Shown in pieces: positions 9,998 to 21,424 of a stretch of 64,000 nucleotides of DNA (its first letter is position 1; each line of letters opens with the position of its first letter). Under the pieces are notes generated by a model, which ran no database searches, had not been told where the DNA came from, and was given only the letters and a program-made list of their open reading frames with translations. This stretch comes from Catonia carolina. Its lineage: Eukaryota > Arthropoda > Insecta > Hemiptera > Achilidae. The stretch lies in assembly GCA_035578175.1 (NCBI GenBank), contig JAQMRL010000001.1, positions 369,575,720 to 369,639,719 of the forward strand, given 5' to 3'. The translations under genes and the position numbers were made by a program.

Positions 9998-10670
9998 ACC
10001 CACAACAGGTAGGTGGAATATTACATTTTTTGCACTAGATCTGCTGCTTCCAGGGCGGCAAATATTGAAGGGGTTGGCAGAAGAAAGTGCTAACCCACCA
10101 AATTTCAAGCCCACGAAATTGCATTCCTTAAATATTCGATAAAAAAATGTTTAGCATATTTTAAACAGAATGCTATATTTACGATCTTAAGAACCTAGAT
10201 TGACAGAAAAAACAAATGTTTAACAAAAAATTCAAAAACCTTAATTTGTAGATTTCAGTTAACTTTTAAAATGACTTAGCGTAAAATTCTTTTGATGTGG
10301 GTTAGCACTGCCTTCTCCCGACGCCTTCAATTGTTCTGTTTCTTATCACATTGTCAGCTAATTAAATGGCTGATGCATTTAAAAAAAAAACATAAGAGGT
10401 AGAGGTGTAAAAGAGACTAGTGAGAGTTATCTCCTCTGAAAGTAATGAATTTTATCGTACACTAGACCCTGTGGTGAATGAAGTGAAAGTGTCATTCGCA
10501 GGGTGGAAAGTAGATGCTTTTCAGAGAACTTGGCATGCTGATAAAGCATACGTTTTTCCACTCAGTGAGGAAGGCTTTCATAAATCACCTCACTCCTTGT
10601 TTTACTTAAACAGCCTCCAGAGGTTCAAACCAGCCTTTCGGCTGATAACCTAAACAACAAAAAAACATAA
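9998..10670 (+). repeat. SINE-like dispersed repeat (family C), split by a MITE
   Basis: The left part (9998-10063, 'aacaggtaggtggaa...ttgcactagatctgctg') and the right part (10332-10670, 'gttctgtttcttatcac...tttcggctgataacctaaac') together match the uninterrupted copies at 19168-19570 (minus) and 30221-30620 (plus). In the inverted copy the first 70 bp contain 'ggttacgaaac', a B-box-like sequence, so pol III origin is plausible. The end is A-rich. The left-right gap is filled exactly by the MITE at 10064-10331. Confidence 0.65.
10064..10331. mobile_element. Short MITE with about 33-bp inverted termini, inside a family-C SINE
   Basis: The left terminus 'attgaaggggttggcagaag' and the inverted right terminus 'attgaaggcgtcgggagaag' continue to a shared 'agtgctaacccac'. 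The whole is 268 bp with no coding capacity. Its boundaries coincide with a gap in the family-C SINE alignment. The target duplication is not clear, so I do not assign a superfamily. Confidence 0.6.
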
Positions 10671-11794
10671 CATAGTATAAAATTTAAACTGAATTCATAG
10701 TAGTTATTATTTAATGTAAAGCTTCATGGTTTTCTAGATAATCACTTGTATGTCAGATAATTACAAAGCCTGTTTATTTCCTTTATTGTTTGATTGGTAT
10801 TCTTTGTAAATTATGGGAGATTTCAGAAAATAATTGTTAACCATTCCCATTACGATTCTGATTTTAGTTTCTTATTTTAATGCCGCATAGGTTGCGAATT
10901 TATTCAATTTAAAAGACGAGTGACTAATTATGGATTTATCAAAAGCCCCCAAAAAATAAACCAGTCTTTTATATATAAACCTTTTTTAATATGTGCATTA
11001 ATAATTGTATCGGTAAAGAAATATATTGTTTATTACTATGTTTAACTTATGTGACTACAGTGTAAATACCCACTTTCTGGAAAAACCTGTACGTGGTTAG
11101 GCAAAAAGTGAACAAATACTTTTTACGTGATTATATTTCATGCTCAATAAATTTTTTTCTTCCTTTTTTGATTATAAAATACTTATGGATAAGCCTGACC
11201 TGTACGAAGTCATTCAAAGTTTTATTTTAACAAAATAATGAAAAATAAGGAAATCAAACAATCACACCGGATTTACTCATAAATGCTAAATGTACGGTTA
11301 CTTTGTTATTTATCATCCCTCAAAAAAAAATTTACGGAGTTTAAAAAGTCAACAGGTTACTCGGAATCTATAATTAGTATTTTTTTTGAGAACTTATTAA
11401 AACGAGAAATATTAATTTCATCTGATTTTCTTTAAGCGTTGCCTGTAATTGCTTTCATTTGCATCAGTATAGTGCTCTAAATTTATCATTTAGCTAGATA
11501 TTACTTTAGTTGTCAGACTATCTTTACCAACTCTAGGGCTGTTTATCTTCAAGTAAAGTTTGTGTAAACCCTACGCAAAGTTTGGACATTTAATTGCATT
11601 GTTTAGTTGGGATACCCTTAAGGTGGTTTTCAAAGGGCCAGATGTGATTAATTCCCGGTTAATTATTTTTCTTTTTTTAACAAATCACAGCGTTCCTGAT
11701 TTTAAAACATACTCGTATTACTTATCTAAATTGAACTATTAATTGGACTGGTAGCCTTACTAGTGTAAAGTTACTTTATCTAACTTTTTCCAAA
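10671..11794. other. AT-rich interval, nothing recognised
   Basis: No element ends, RNA genes or convincing coding frames are visible. A 60-codon frame at 11560-11742 has no recognisable motif. Confidence 0.5.
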
Positions 11795-12600
11795 TACAGA
11801 GTGACTTTTTTAGTCATGTTACTTAATTGACAATGTCTGGTAATTTTTTCTAAGAAAGGGAAATTTTGTTTTCTGACATGACGTAGGTAGCCCTACTCAA
11901 CTGGTGTAGATACGGCAGTGTGATTTGATTTTCCTAAAGTTTTCTAAAGTTTATGTAGGATTTTGTGCCGTTTTCGGTCTTGTTACGAACAGAATGATTT
12001 TACTCTAGAACAACGGATTTTCATTCTTGAACAATATTTTGCCACGAAATCATAAGCGAGTGTAAAAGAATCATTTCAAATTAAATTTGTTGGTGTTCCT
12101 CCACCAGAAAAATTGTAAATTTCTAGGCTAACAAACCGATTTCGAGAAACAGGCAGTGTTTGCGACAGAAAACGTAGTGGTCGAACAACTCTCTTGACAG
12201 ATGACGTTTTAGAGAATGTCCAAAAAAAAATTGCTCAATTTTTCACAGAAAAGTTTACGAAAACTTTCCGGGTAAGTTGGTTTGTCATATTCGAGTGTTC
12301 AGAAAGCTGCTAAAAAATTGGAAATTGTATTCGTATCGCGTACCATTAATCCAATGGCTTTAGCCCCCAGATTTAAACAAGCGATTCTTCTAGGGTAAAA
12401 GACATTCTATTCGTAACACGACCGGAAACGGCACAAAATATTACTACACAGCTCAAAAACAATCAAATCACTGTGTAGCATCTATACCGGTTGAGTAGGG
12501 CTTCAACTTCGTGTCACAAAACAAAATTTCCTTTTCTCAGAAAACAATTACCAGACATTAACAATTGGGTAACACTAGCCTACTAAAAAATCACTCTGTA
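11795..12600. mobile_element. Foldback Tc1/mariner-like element with about 200-bp inverted arms
   Basis: The ends are 'tacagagtgac' (11795) and the inverted 'tcactctgta' (to 12600), with TA at each tip. Inverted similarity extends inward about 200 bp: both arms contain 'taatgtctggtaatt' or its equivalent, 'ggaaattttgtttt', 'agccctactcaac', 'gtgatttgatt' and 'ttttgtgccgttt'. The central 400 bp holds a decayed transposase N-terminus. Normal mariner terminal repeats are about 30 bp, so the right arm probably arose by inverted duplication of the left end. Confidence 0.75.
11994..12290 (+). pseudogene. Transposase N-terminal helix-turn-helix remnant (DUF4817 type)
   Basis: Reading from 11997 gives 'DFTLEQRIFILEQYFATKS', an in-frame stop, 'ASVKESFQIKFVGVPPPEKL', a second stop, then 'ISRLTNRFRETGSVCDRKRS' and 'GRTTLLTDDVLENV'. 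This order (TxEQRxF.LE.Y, F...F...PP, I.RL...FRETGSV.D..RSGR) is the DNA-binding module found in many insect mariner-like transposases and catalogued as DUF4817. Two stops and the loss of the DDE core make it non-functional. A C-terminal remnant of the same transposase type is at 26808-27370. Confidence 0.75.
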
Positions 12601-13681
12601 TTATAAAATATGCAATTTGTATTGGTAAAGAAAAATTTACAACGTTAATTTCTTTAATCATTTTATTAGGGTTTAAAACCGTTTCATGGGTAATTTAAGT
12701 GTCCTCAAAAACGATGTAATTAACGAGACAACTTCTTGATAATACAGTTGGAAATTTCAAGAACTTTTTTAACAAAAACTATTTGAATAAAAATCCTTCA
12801 GAATTTTATTTTAAAATTACAGAAAAGAAATGTGATTATGTTTTTTAAGTAATTAATTTTAATTTTTTTATAATATATCCGTAACTCAAAACTTTTAGTT
12901 GATAATAGTAGGTAGATATGTTATAGCAAATAATAATTATTGTCAACTTTTATACGATTATAAAATAATCTATAATATTAATATCGTGTTTCACGCAAAG
13001 TAAAATAAAATAAAACCTTGCTCCTAATTTTATACAACACCCTTACGTTACAATTTTGTAAAACGGTAAATATTCTGGAACCATCAAAAACCATTATTAG
13101 GTACACCATAAAAGCTTTTAAATATATTTTTGGCCTCTTAACGTATTTTTGAAATTATAAAAGGAAAATTTTTCTTGAGCTATCATAGTATCAACAGAAT
13201 TTAATTAGTAAGATAATTTCTTACTCAAACTGTCTGACATCAAACTATAAAAAATAAAAAAAATTTAAATATTATTTGATTCTAACCAAAGTAAATTTAT
13301 TAATCTTAAGTACTTACGTCCTATAAAATTGATTACTTGTTCATGCTGTCACAAACGTAAAAAAAAATATTTGAAGTCTCATTGACTAATTTTGTTAATT
13401 ATTTGACATTAGAAAAGTTCCACTTTCTGTTTTTTCTTTGTGACAAATATATATGAATAAAGAAAAGATTTTTAAACATCACGGAAAATATTTAAAAATT
13501 CTGAAGTAATTTTGTCCCAAGTGTCTGAAATCGAAACAAAACAACGATTTTTTAAACCTTTGCCTATCAAGAAATTGTTTTTCTCTTTGAAAATTTGATC
13601 TGTTTTTTTTTTTCAAGAAATGAACGATAGATAATTTAAATTTCATGATATTTTAATATTACAATAACTTTCTTATAGTTA
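12601..13681. other. AT-rich interval, nothing recognised
   Basis: No gene, RNA or repeat family was identified; long A and T tracts dominate. Confidence 0.5.
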
Positions 13682-13823
13682 ATTTAAAGGTGCATCAAGA
13701 GCTCGGTCATTAGTGACTACGGTGGGTTTTAACTCGTAAAAATTTCCAGGCTCTGCCCGGAAATCAAACCCGCGACTTCCATGTGGTAGAGTAGTGCGGT
13801 ATCACTACGGTACGGAGTCGGCC
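13682..13823 (-). repeat. tRNA-derived SINE (family A)
   Basis: On the minus strand the head reads 'ggccgactccgtaccgtagtg', with the B box in 'gcgggtttgatttccgggcag', a body with 'ccaccgtagtcactaatgac', and an ending 'gagctcttgatgcacc'. It matches family-A copies at 34914 and 57383. Confidence 0.75.
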
Positions 13824-14733
13824 ATTAAAATAATTTAATTTTCTTAAAAGGTATAAAAATTATTTTTGAAATTTTATTTAAAACAACTGAATATAAATTT
13901 TGAAAACGTTAACAAAAAATCCTTTTGTTAAAACTGAATTTAAAAAGCCTAAATAGTTATATTGTAATCATTATATTCGTTGAAATTGGAACTCGTTGAG
14001 TACACAAGACAAAGTGTTCTGTTTTCTCTTATTTATTTCAATTCTATTGCAGACGGAATAAGTAACCTAAATCACACTAATGATGTGTTGCAGAAGTAAT
14101 TTTATTTAACGTATATTTTTCTTTTATTCTGTTTGAACATTACACAGATATTTCAATTACTTCAGGTGACACTGAAGATTTTTATCTTGTAGTTTGTTCT
14201 GAAGCAGACAGGTATTTAATACCACTTTTGAGGGTCTTGAGAATTCTTTCATTAAATGTATTATTTAATGCATAGAGCTTTGTAGTCTTCTACTGTGTAT
14301 TACATTCATCAATTTTAAATTAAATGCAAAAAGTTATTCACTAGTCAAAATTAAACATTTTTGAAGTATTTAATATTTCATAAGTTTAAATCGTAAAGTA
14401 TCTATAATGCTTTCAATTAAAACTGATGACTACAGTTATTAACGCTATAACTATTTATATAAATTAATAGTATTAATTAATAGACTAATATAAATTAATT
14501 ATACACTGCACACACCCCTTAGGTAAGAAAACACTCCACTAGTTACACCAGCGGAATCAAGTTCTTGGTCCGGCTGTTTCTGTATGCGAGTCAATAGTAT
14601 TTTAGTTTATAGTTAATTTTTTATTTAAGAAATCTTAATTATATTACATTTATTCAGAAATAATTACCGTAATTAACTTACGATAAGCTTATTAACTTAC
14701 AAATGAGTATAGGAAATGGTGAAAGGAAGGATA
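13824..14733. other. AT-rich interval, nothing recognised
   Basis: There are no convincing features. The segment 14510-14600 is GC-richer but matches no family I can see in the window. Confidence 0.5.
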
Positions 14734-14735
14734 TA

Positions 14736-15694
14736 CGAGGGTAGGCTGATAAGTAATGCACACATGCTTGTAGAAGACGAACAAAAAGAAATAGCAAGAT
14801 GGGGTAAATAACAAATTAAAGTACAAATCTTAACCTACAAAATTATCTATTTATTTTTCAATATAGTCACCGTTAAGCATTACACATTTCTCCCAACGTT
14901 TAACAAGTTTTTTCATTCCGTCACTGAAAAATTCTTCCGACTTTCCTCGAACCCAGGACGCAATAGCTGCCTTCACCTCATTGTCCGAGCTGTAATGATT
15001 ACCCTTAAGGTCTCTCTTCAGTAGAGGAAAAAAATAAAAATCGCAAGGCGCAAGGTCGGGAGAATACGGAGGGTGTAAAATTGGTTGAAACTTCAGGTTT
15101 CTCAGAGCCTCTCCAGTTGCACGCGAAGTGTGTGGACGAGCATTGTCGTGTTGCAAAATTATTGGCGCCAGGTTGCCTCTAACACGACAAACTCGACGTC
15201 GGAGGTGTTTCAGAGTCTGTATATACTGAGCAGAATTTACCGTTGCCCCTCGTTCCAGATAATCAGTCACATAAACTCGGCGAGCATCCCAAAACACAGT
15301 CAAAAGAATTTTTTTGCGGACGGTTGTGTTTTGAACTTTTTCACAACAGGAGAATGTGGATGACGATATTCAGCGCTCTGCCTTTTTTCTTCGGGATCGT
15401 AATGATGAACCCATGACTCGTCCCCCGTCACAATATTCAAAAGAAAGTCGTCTCCTTCGTCACGGTAGCGCTTCAAAAGTTGTTCAATTCGCGTTGTTTA
15501 ATTCTCGTTGACATAGCACCAGAACACAACGCCATACTTCCACTACTCAAAACAAACTGAATGAAAGCAACGCCTTCAAACTGCGCAGACTTGTAGAGGA
15601 GAAATAGTACTTCCACATGCCACCAGGCGCGCTACTGAAGTTTATTTAGTTGTCTTCTACAAGCATGTGTGCATTACTTATCAGCCTACCCTCG
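14736..15694 (-). mobile_element. Internally deleted mariner transposon with perfect 43-bp terminal repeats
   Basis: The element is 959 bp, bounded by TA duplications (14734-14735 and 15695-15696). The first 43 bp ('cgagggtaggctgataagta' onward to 'gtagaagac') are exactly inverted at the other end. Full-length mariners are about 1.3 kb with terminal repeats nearer 30 bp, so this copy is shortened inside but has unusually long ends. The identical termini suggest recent movement, presumably driven in trans because its own transposase is broken. Confidence 0.9.
14851..15535 (-). pseudogene. Mariner DD34D transposase, N-terminal deletion plus frameshift
   Basis: The start-proximal part begins with an ATG at 15533-15535 and keeps only about 16 codons before a deletion that removes most of the HTH DNA-binding domain. 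The sequence resumes near 15485 with 'LLKRYRDEGDDFLLNIVTGD' and 'ESWVHHYDPE', containing the first catalytic Asp. A run of seven T at 15309-15315 (one base short for the frame) stops this frame; the remaining frame (14851-15303) carries 'LQHDNARPHTSRAT' and 'HPPYSPDLAPCDFYFF'. The second and third Asp have exactly 34 residues between them, the mariner signature. All three catalytic Asp codons survive, yet no single functional protein can be made. Confidence 0.9.
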
Positions 15695-15696
15695 TA

Positions 15697-16669
15697 CATT
15701 TGTACTTCTAAATAATACGAACCTAAACATAAATTTTGAGCGCAAAATTTTATTTCATATTAAAAAGAATTATTACGTAATAAAACATGCAATAACAGTA
15801 CAAAATACAGCAATTTATTTTTCTAAAAATAGAAAATACTGCATATTTTATAGGTTATATAATATCCATGAAGATGCTTTCTTATTTTATAATATTTCGT
15901 TAATGATATATTTTTATAGGGCGGGTATTAAGGTATTTTTATGAACGTGCGAAATAGTGTTATTTTATTATGTAGAGTAGATATTGAAGCTTGTATCTAA
16001 TCATAGATTGCTTCTTAAACATTCACTCACTTGTTCTACAGATTATTTGCTCTTTTACGTTGTCATAGAAGTTAGGGATGCTGTTTGGGTAGGATTAAAA
16101 AACTAGATTATAGTTCTGTTTTATTTCCTGTTAATGGTACTTTAATGTTTCTTAGTATTAAATGTAATTTTTTGGTTGAATTTATAATATGTTCAGGTCT
16201 TAATTAAAGCCGTACGAAATCTACAATTTACAATAATTGTGTTATTTTTTTTTCTACGGCTGTCAGTAGTAAACCAATAAATCATGAAGTTCTATTAATC
16301 TTCAAGAAAATATGTAAAATGTATTATTGTTTAACCTGAATGTTTTATTAGCAAGTAACTTAACATTAGTTTATACTGTACAATGTACTATGCTTCACAA
16401 TGTAAACGTTTGTACCTTTTTCTCACGAAAAAGATAGATAAATACCCTATTCTACGTAAAGAAGTACTTAATTTTTTTGGCTTTTAGATCATTCTGTTAT
16501 GTACATTTTGAGCATAAGAAATTGATGAAGTAAAAATCTTTTTAATTTTTTTCAAAATGATCTTTTGGTGATAATTTTAAAATTTAGTAAAATTGATTTT
16601 TAAAAACCTTAAATGTTCAACGTTCAGAATAAGCAGAAAGAATGGATCTTTCAAACACAAATTCGCTAT
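15697..16669. other. AT-rich interval, nothing recognised
   Basis: No gene or repeat family is recognised; the open frame at 15669-15944 overlaps the mariner end and is a chance frame. Confidence 0.5.
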
Positions 16670-16862
16670 TGTTGAGATTTAATTTCCTACACTTTTTCTT
16701 GGGCGATGATGCCTGCATAAGCTTTATCTTGTGTGTAGGTAATTATATGCGGTGATGTAAAGAAGAAATAATTCCAAACACGACTGGGAATCGAACCCGG
16801 AACCCCTGGTACAGAAGCCATTTGCGCTGATCTTTTCACCAACCATACTCCTTATGAAAACA
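16670..16862 (-). repeat. tRNA-derived SINE (family B-like) with well-kept tRNA head
   Basis: The minus strand from 16860 reads a tRNA-like head ('ggttggtgaaaagatcagc' as A-box region) and a T arm 'ccgggttcgattcccag'. The tail includes 'ttatgcaggcatcatcgccc', which parallels the family-B copy at 23458. It is a SINE head and not a tRNA gene, because no paired acceptor stem is visible. Confidence 0.65.
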
Positions 16863-17800
16863 AACAATACATTCAGTGAAATAGTTAGGTTTACAAGAAA
16901 TTTTTGAAACCCATATTCATTGCGTTTGCGATATTGCTTGGGCTTATTGCTAGCCTTAGAGGAAAGGATTAAATTTACTAATTTATTGCTTTTCTTGGTT
17001 TCACGCAGAATTTTAATTTATATGTTTATTGTTTAAATAGCCTAGATACGCCCAAAGACATGTCACTGTTGTTAATTTTTAGATTTTTTTTCTTCATTAC
17101 TTACTCGTTTATAATGCATCCACATACATCACTTTTTCTAGCAGTATATTGTATAAGTTATTGTTAAAAATTAAAAAAATTAAAATAAACTATTTATATG
17201 TATCACATTATGAATACTGATGCCAATTTTTAGAGTTAACAGTTCTTTGGGAAGAAATATTAATCATTTCATGGTAGTTATCCCCTTTTTCTTCTACTTA
17301 GCTTCATGGAACTGTCAAAATTCAAATGAATCTATTTTCCTAGATATCAATACAAAACACGCATACTATGTTTTAGAAGCGTAGCTATTCAAGAGTATTA
17401 TAATTTTTATTAATAGGCTTAATTCTTTTAGAATCGGTTTTTTAATTTAAATATCAGCTTTAAGCACAAGTGATAAAAGTCTAAACTATAACCCTTTATC
17501 TACTTAATATTTCAAAATAACAATTTTCAATTTAGAGTCAGTTTTAGCTTAGTTAATTTTTGTTCAGTTAAGAGTTAAATGTTTAAAACACATTAACCTA
17601 CTGGGATTTGATTTTAATTCGATGGACGTTACAAAAATAATACACATCCTATCTTTAGAGCATGTATCTCCTTTAAACCACCTAAAACGCAAGTGGACAG
17701 ATTTAAAATATTTTTTCCGTTCAAACTCTAAAAACATATATTTCAAATTAGAATTAGATAAGTTACAAAGAAAAAATATGATATGAACACTATCTACATT
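16863..17800. other. AT-rich interval, nothing recognised
   Basis: No gene, RNA gene or repeat family was found. The open frame at 17564-17746 (minus) has no motif. Confidence 0.5.
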
Positions 17801-17815
17801 AATAATAATACAAAT

Positions 17816-18081
17816 TTTCGGAGACGAAGGTTCCTGGTTAAAATCCTAGTAAACGTAGTTACTTTTATACGGATTTGATACTAGACTGTGGTTACCGTTG
17901 TACTTTGATGGTTGGGGTTCAATTAACCATACTCTCTTAGGAATGGTCAGCCTGGGTCTGTACAAGACTACACCTCATTTACACGTCATACACTTCATCC
18001 TCATTTCATTGGGTCATGGGGTTGTTGCTTATTGTTCTGAATTGAACAGATTGCAACGTACACATATTAGGAATTAAAAAA
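17816..18081 (+). repeat. SINE (family D), 5'-truncated, with 15-bp target duplication
   Basis: The copy starts within the tRNA-like region ('ttcggagacgaaggttcctgg') and matches the fuller copy at 21500-21827 through 'cctgggtctgtacaagacta', 'cgtcatacac' and 'gaacagattgcaacgtac' to an A-rich end. The 15-bp sequence 'aataataatacaaat' flanks it exactly on both sides (17801-17815 and 18082-18096). Truncation at the 5' end with a long variable duplication indicates LINE-type target-primed insertion. Confidence 0.85.
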
Positions 18082-18096
18082 AATAATAATACAAAT

Positions 18097-19160
18097 AATA
18101 TTTTTTGTTATATACCGTTTAAAACAGTAATGTTTCCAACAAGAATTTTTAAATATTTAATAACTATAAGTGAGGGTTTTACATCTGTACTTCAATTGTT
18201 TAGCCTACTTGAAAGATATAGATAAATGTAAAATAATTCTATAATTTTAAATATGGCGCTGAATGCTGAATATTTTTTACAGTTTTAAAAATTCTAATAA
18301 GGTTTGAATCTGAATTTGTTGATTTTGTATATTTTATAATCTCTACTTTGTCTGTAAAAGAAAGAAAAAGATTTGGGATAATAATTTCTTTTGTGGGGTA
18401 GGTTACTAATGAACTTGGATGAATGCTAAAAATGACTTTCTTTGTTTCTTTTATCTTTGAAGTTCAGCTGTAACTGGTAATGACATTGGTTGGTTTTAAC
18501 AAAGAAAACTAATTTTTACATTTTATATAATACATCAAAACGTTTAATTTGTGTACGGTTTGTCAAACAGAAAGTCTGCGGTTATCGAATTTTTAAATTT
18601 TTATAAAGGTTTTTGTTAGGTTTTCTTATTGGTATAAAATAATAAGCTTGATAATAATAATAATAATAATTTACAAACGATTGGCTTACGAAAAACTTTT
18701 AAAATTGTATTAAAAACATACTAATTTAGAAGAATTTAACTCAAAATGCCAAAATAACTAATCGTTTTTAACCATTATAATTAAATAAATTGCCTAAATA
18801 GCCTACAATTATTCCATACGGTTCCCTGCATTTGATTTCAAACATATCAGTATCGTGTTTATTGGGAATGAGGCGTATTACAGTAAGGCCATTTCAACCG
18901 CTTACCATTAGACAACACTGTACTCCTTGTAAATTCAATAGGCGGGCGAGTATTAGGTCAGTTACGCTGACAAATCCTTTTTAAACATTTTTGAAGTGAT
19001 ATTTTGATATTTATAAAGTTAATTACCTTTTAACAGAGTTTCAATGTTCATAATTACAACCCAATTACTAATGAAAACGGTAAATTAATTGAACTAAAAC
19101 CTACTTATGCATGTAGAAGGTGCATTAATAAAATACTACAAGCTTTGATAAATTGTGGTA
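18097..19160. other. Mostly AT-rich; short ATA microsatellite and a possible SINE head
   Basis: An (ATA)n run occupies about 18651-18670. On the minus strand, 18830-18935 contains 'gtgttgtctaatggtaagcgg' and a distant 'tttgaaatcaaat', which could be A and B boxes of a degraded tRNA-derived SINE; this is weak. Nothing else is recognised. Confidence 0.4.
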
Positions 19161-19167
19161 ATCGGCA

Positions 19168-19570
19168 TTTTTTTGTTGTTGTTAAAGTCAATAGCCGAAA
19201 GGCTGGTTTGAACCTCTAGAGGTTTTACTAAGTAAAACGAGGAGTGAGGTGATTTGCAATTGTCTTCTCTACTGAGTACAAAAGTAGCCTATGCTTATCA
19301 GTATGCCAGGCCCTCCTAAAAGCATCTATCTACACCCTGCAAATGGCACGTTCACTTCATTCACCACGATTCTGGCTATATAATAATAAAATTCATAACT
19401 TTCAGAGGAGATAACTCTGACTAGTGTCTTTTACACCTCTACCTCTTCTGTTCTTAAATAGTTCAGTCATATAATTGGCTGACCATGTGATAAGAAACAG
19501 AACTATGTTTCGTAACCCTGAAACTAGCAGATCGAGTGCAAATTTTTAACACTTCATCTGCCTGTTAAGG
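19168..19570 (-). repeat. SINE-like dispersed repeat (family C), uninterrupted copy
   Basis: The minus strand runs from 'aacaggcagatgaagtg' through 'gcactcgatctgctag', 'agggttacgaaaca' (B-box-like) and 'tctgtttcttatcacatggt' to 'tttcggctattgac' and a CAA-rich tail. It is the inverse of the copies at 9998-10670 and 30221-30620 and defines the uninterrupted length, about 400 bp. Confidence 0.75.
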
Positions 19571-20132
19571 GCAAGATAATTGTTTAAAAAGCTACAAGAA
19601 TACTTTACTGATGAAATATTCTACCGTAGGCTATGAAAGATTTATTTTTAAAATAGCCTTTTATTATAAAAATAGATTTTTAAGTAAACTGTGAAGTGAA
19701 TTTTATAATGTATGGTAAAAAATATTAAACGACATGCTTATTAAATCAAGTAAGCAAGTAATAGTAATAAAACGATAATTTATTAATGAATTAAAACGTA
19801 ATGAATTTGTTTACATAGGTCTATCGTTAATATTTAAGCGTATCAGTGTTTATGTAGCTACAATAACATACCCCTCTTTGGGAGTACTGTCGAGAGTCTC
19901 ATGGACGCAGTTAACAAATTAAATTTATTTTTTCGGAAAGTACCAGGATATTAAAGGTCATCAACCGACTAGTACTATCCCACTATTCTATCATAGTGTG
20001 CAATGGCCTTATGGTAGCTGACTCTAGCTGCCTCTGCTTAACGAACATTATTCATTATTCTTATCGTTTTATTAAGCAATTATATTGTGTGATTTGTTAT
20101 GAAAGTTACCAGAAATAAACGAAATGGTGCTT
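19571..20132. other. AT-rich interval, nothing recognised
   Basis: No features are supported. The segment 19868-20045 is less AT-rich but shows no motif. Confidence 0.45.
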
Positions 20133-20138
20133 ACTATA

Positions 20139-20914
20139 GTTGGGTTTTTCTTAGTTGAGTCCTAGCGTAAACAAGCCATTAGGCGAGTGGAATGAAGAGA
20201 ACAGTGTTCAAAACATTTTGCTTACAATACGCCTGCTCGTACCTTTCATGCCGTTGCATACGTTTTCACGTATAACGTACTCTGTGAATACTTGAACACA
20301 AATCACCGGTAAATTCAGCAGTAAGTGTTCTATCTCTTTAATTTCTAGGTTAGGACGTTTATTAGCAAATTTATTGAACAACTTTAATTACGATTGTCTT
20401 TTTCCCGCTTTGTAAAGGTTCCTTAATGTTTAGTAATACTGCTGGAAGAAGAAGGTTCGTCCGCTATCGTCAATACATGTTTTGTCACACAACTACGAAC
20501 TAACACCCAAAAACTAAGAAAAACACGAAATTGATGCGAATAAATAGAGTTTTACATCAAATCGCACACTAAATCATGAAGACATCACACCACGTATTCT
20601 AAAATGTGACTGACTCATATACTGCAAGATTTATTTTGTATTACACTACACCAGTCTATAAATATCTGAAAATGTCATGTGAAATGAGAATAATTTGTGT
20701 ATATAAGAGACAAAACAATTATAGTTTTATTATTAGGCCTATTACATTACACCACTGACAATTGAATAACAAAATGCAAGGAGTGGGTGTTTTTTTTTTT
20801 TGAATCACCGGTAAGCCTGCAGAGAGTTCACCCAAGGTCACGCGTGATTGTGTGTTGTGTATTTACAGGCACGTACGCAGTTTGCTTACAACAGGATTCA
20901 ACTAAGAAAAACGG
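20139..20914. mobile_element. Candidate non-autonomous DNA transposon (about 780 bp)
   Basis: The left end 'gtttttcttagttgagtcct' and the inverted right end 'gtttttcttagttgaatcct' match, with weaker similarity a further 15 bp inward. The flanks carry 'actatagt' (20133-20140) and 'actataat' (20915-20922), an 8-bp near-duplication as made by hAT- or P-type transposases. No transposase is encoded. The call rests on one copy. Confidence 0.45.
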
Positions 20915-21424
20915 ACTATAATTGTTCTTTTCTGAATTATACAGACTTACGTAATATTGTAATCGGCCAGTATATCCATATCTTGTATGTGGCCAGTAAT
21001 CGGTAATATTGTAATATTGTATCACTCAGACTATAGTTAAGTATTGCAGATAGTAAGTTAACAGTTCCAATATTGTTGCGGTATTTTAGATGGAGTATCC
21101 AATCCAATATTCTAGCTGAATTTCGGTAGCTATCAAGTAAGTTTATTAAACGAATATTAACCCATCTATGTATCCTTTAGACTGAGTTAATAAAATATAA
21201 CTCAAACCGGGCTTACTATATTTAACATCTCAGCAGTACGATTCGTTGTTATAAAATAACAAGATATCAAAACTTTGAACGATTAATGACTACATTCAAC
21301 TTTACTGTACAAGTTCATCATCAAAAATGACTCATCATGGATTGACTAGTGCACACCCATTTAAACACTGCTTAAGTTAGCCTTCTAGAATGTTCCGACA
21401 AAGTTCTCTAAATTGTTACAAACA

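Noticed and set aside
16783..16860. Functional tRNA gene on the minus strand
   Set aside because: It has a good T arm but no acceptor pairing, and a family-B-like tail continues downstream.
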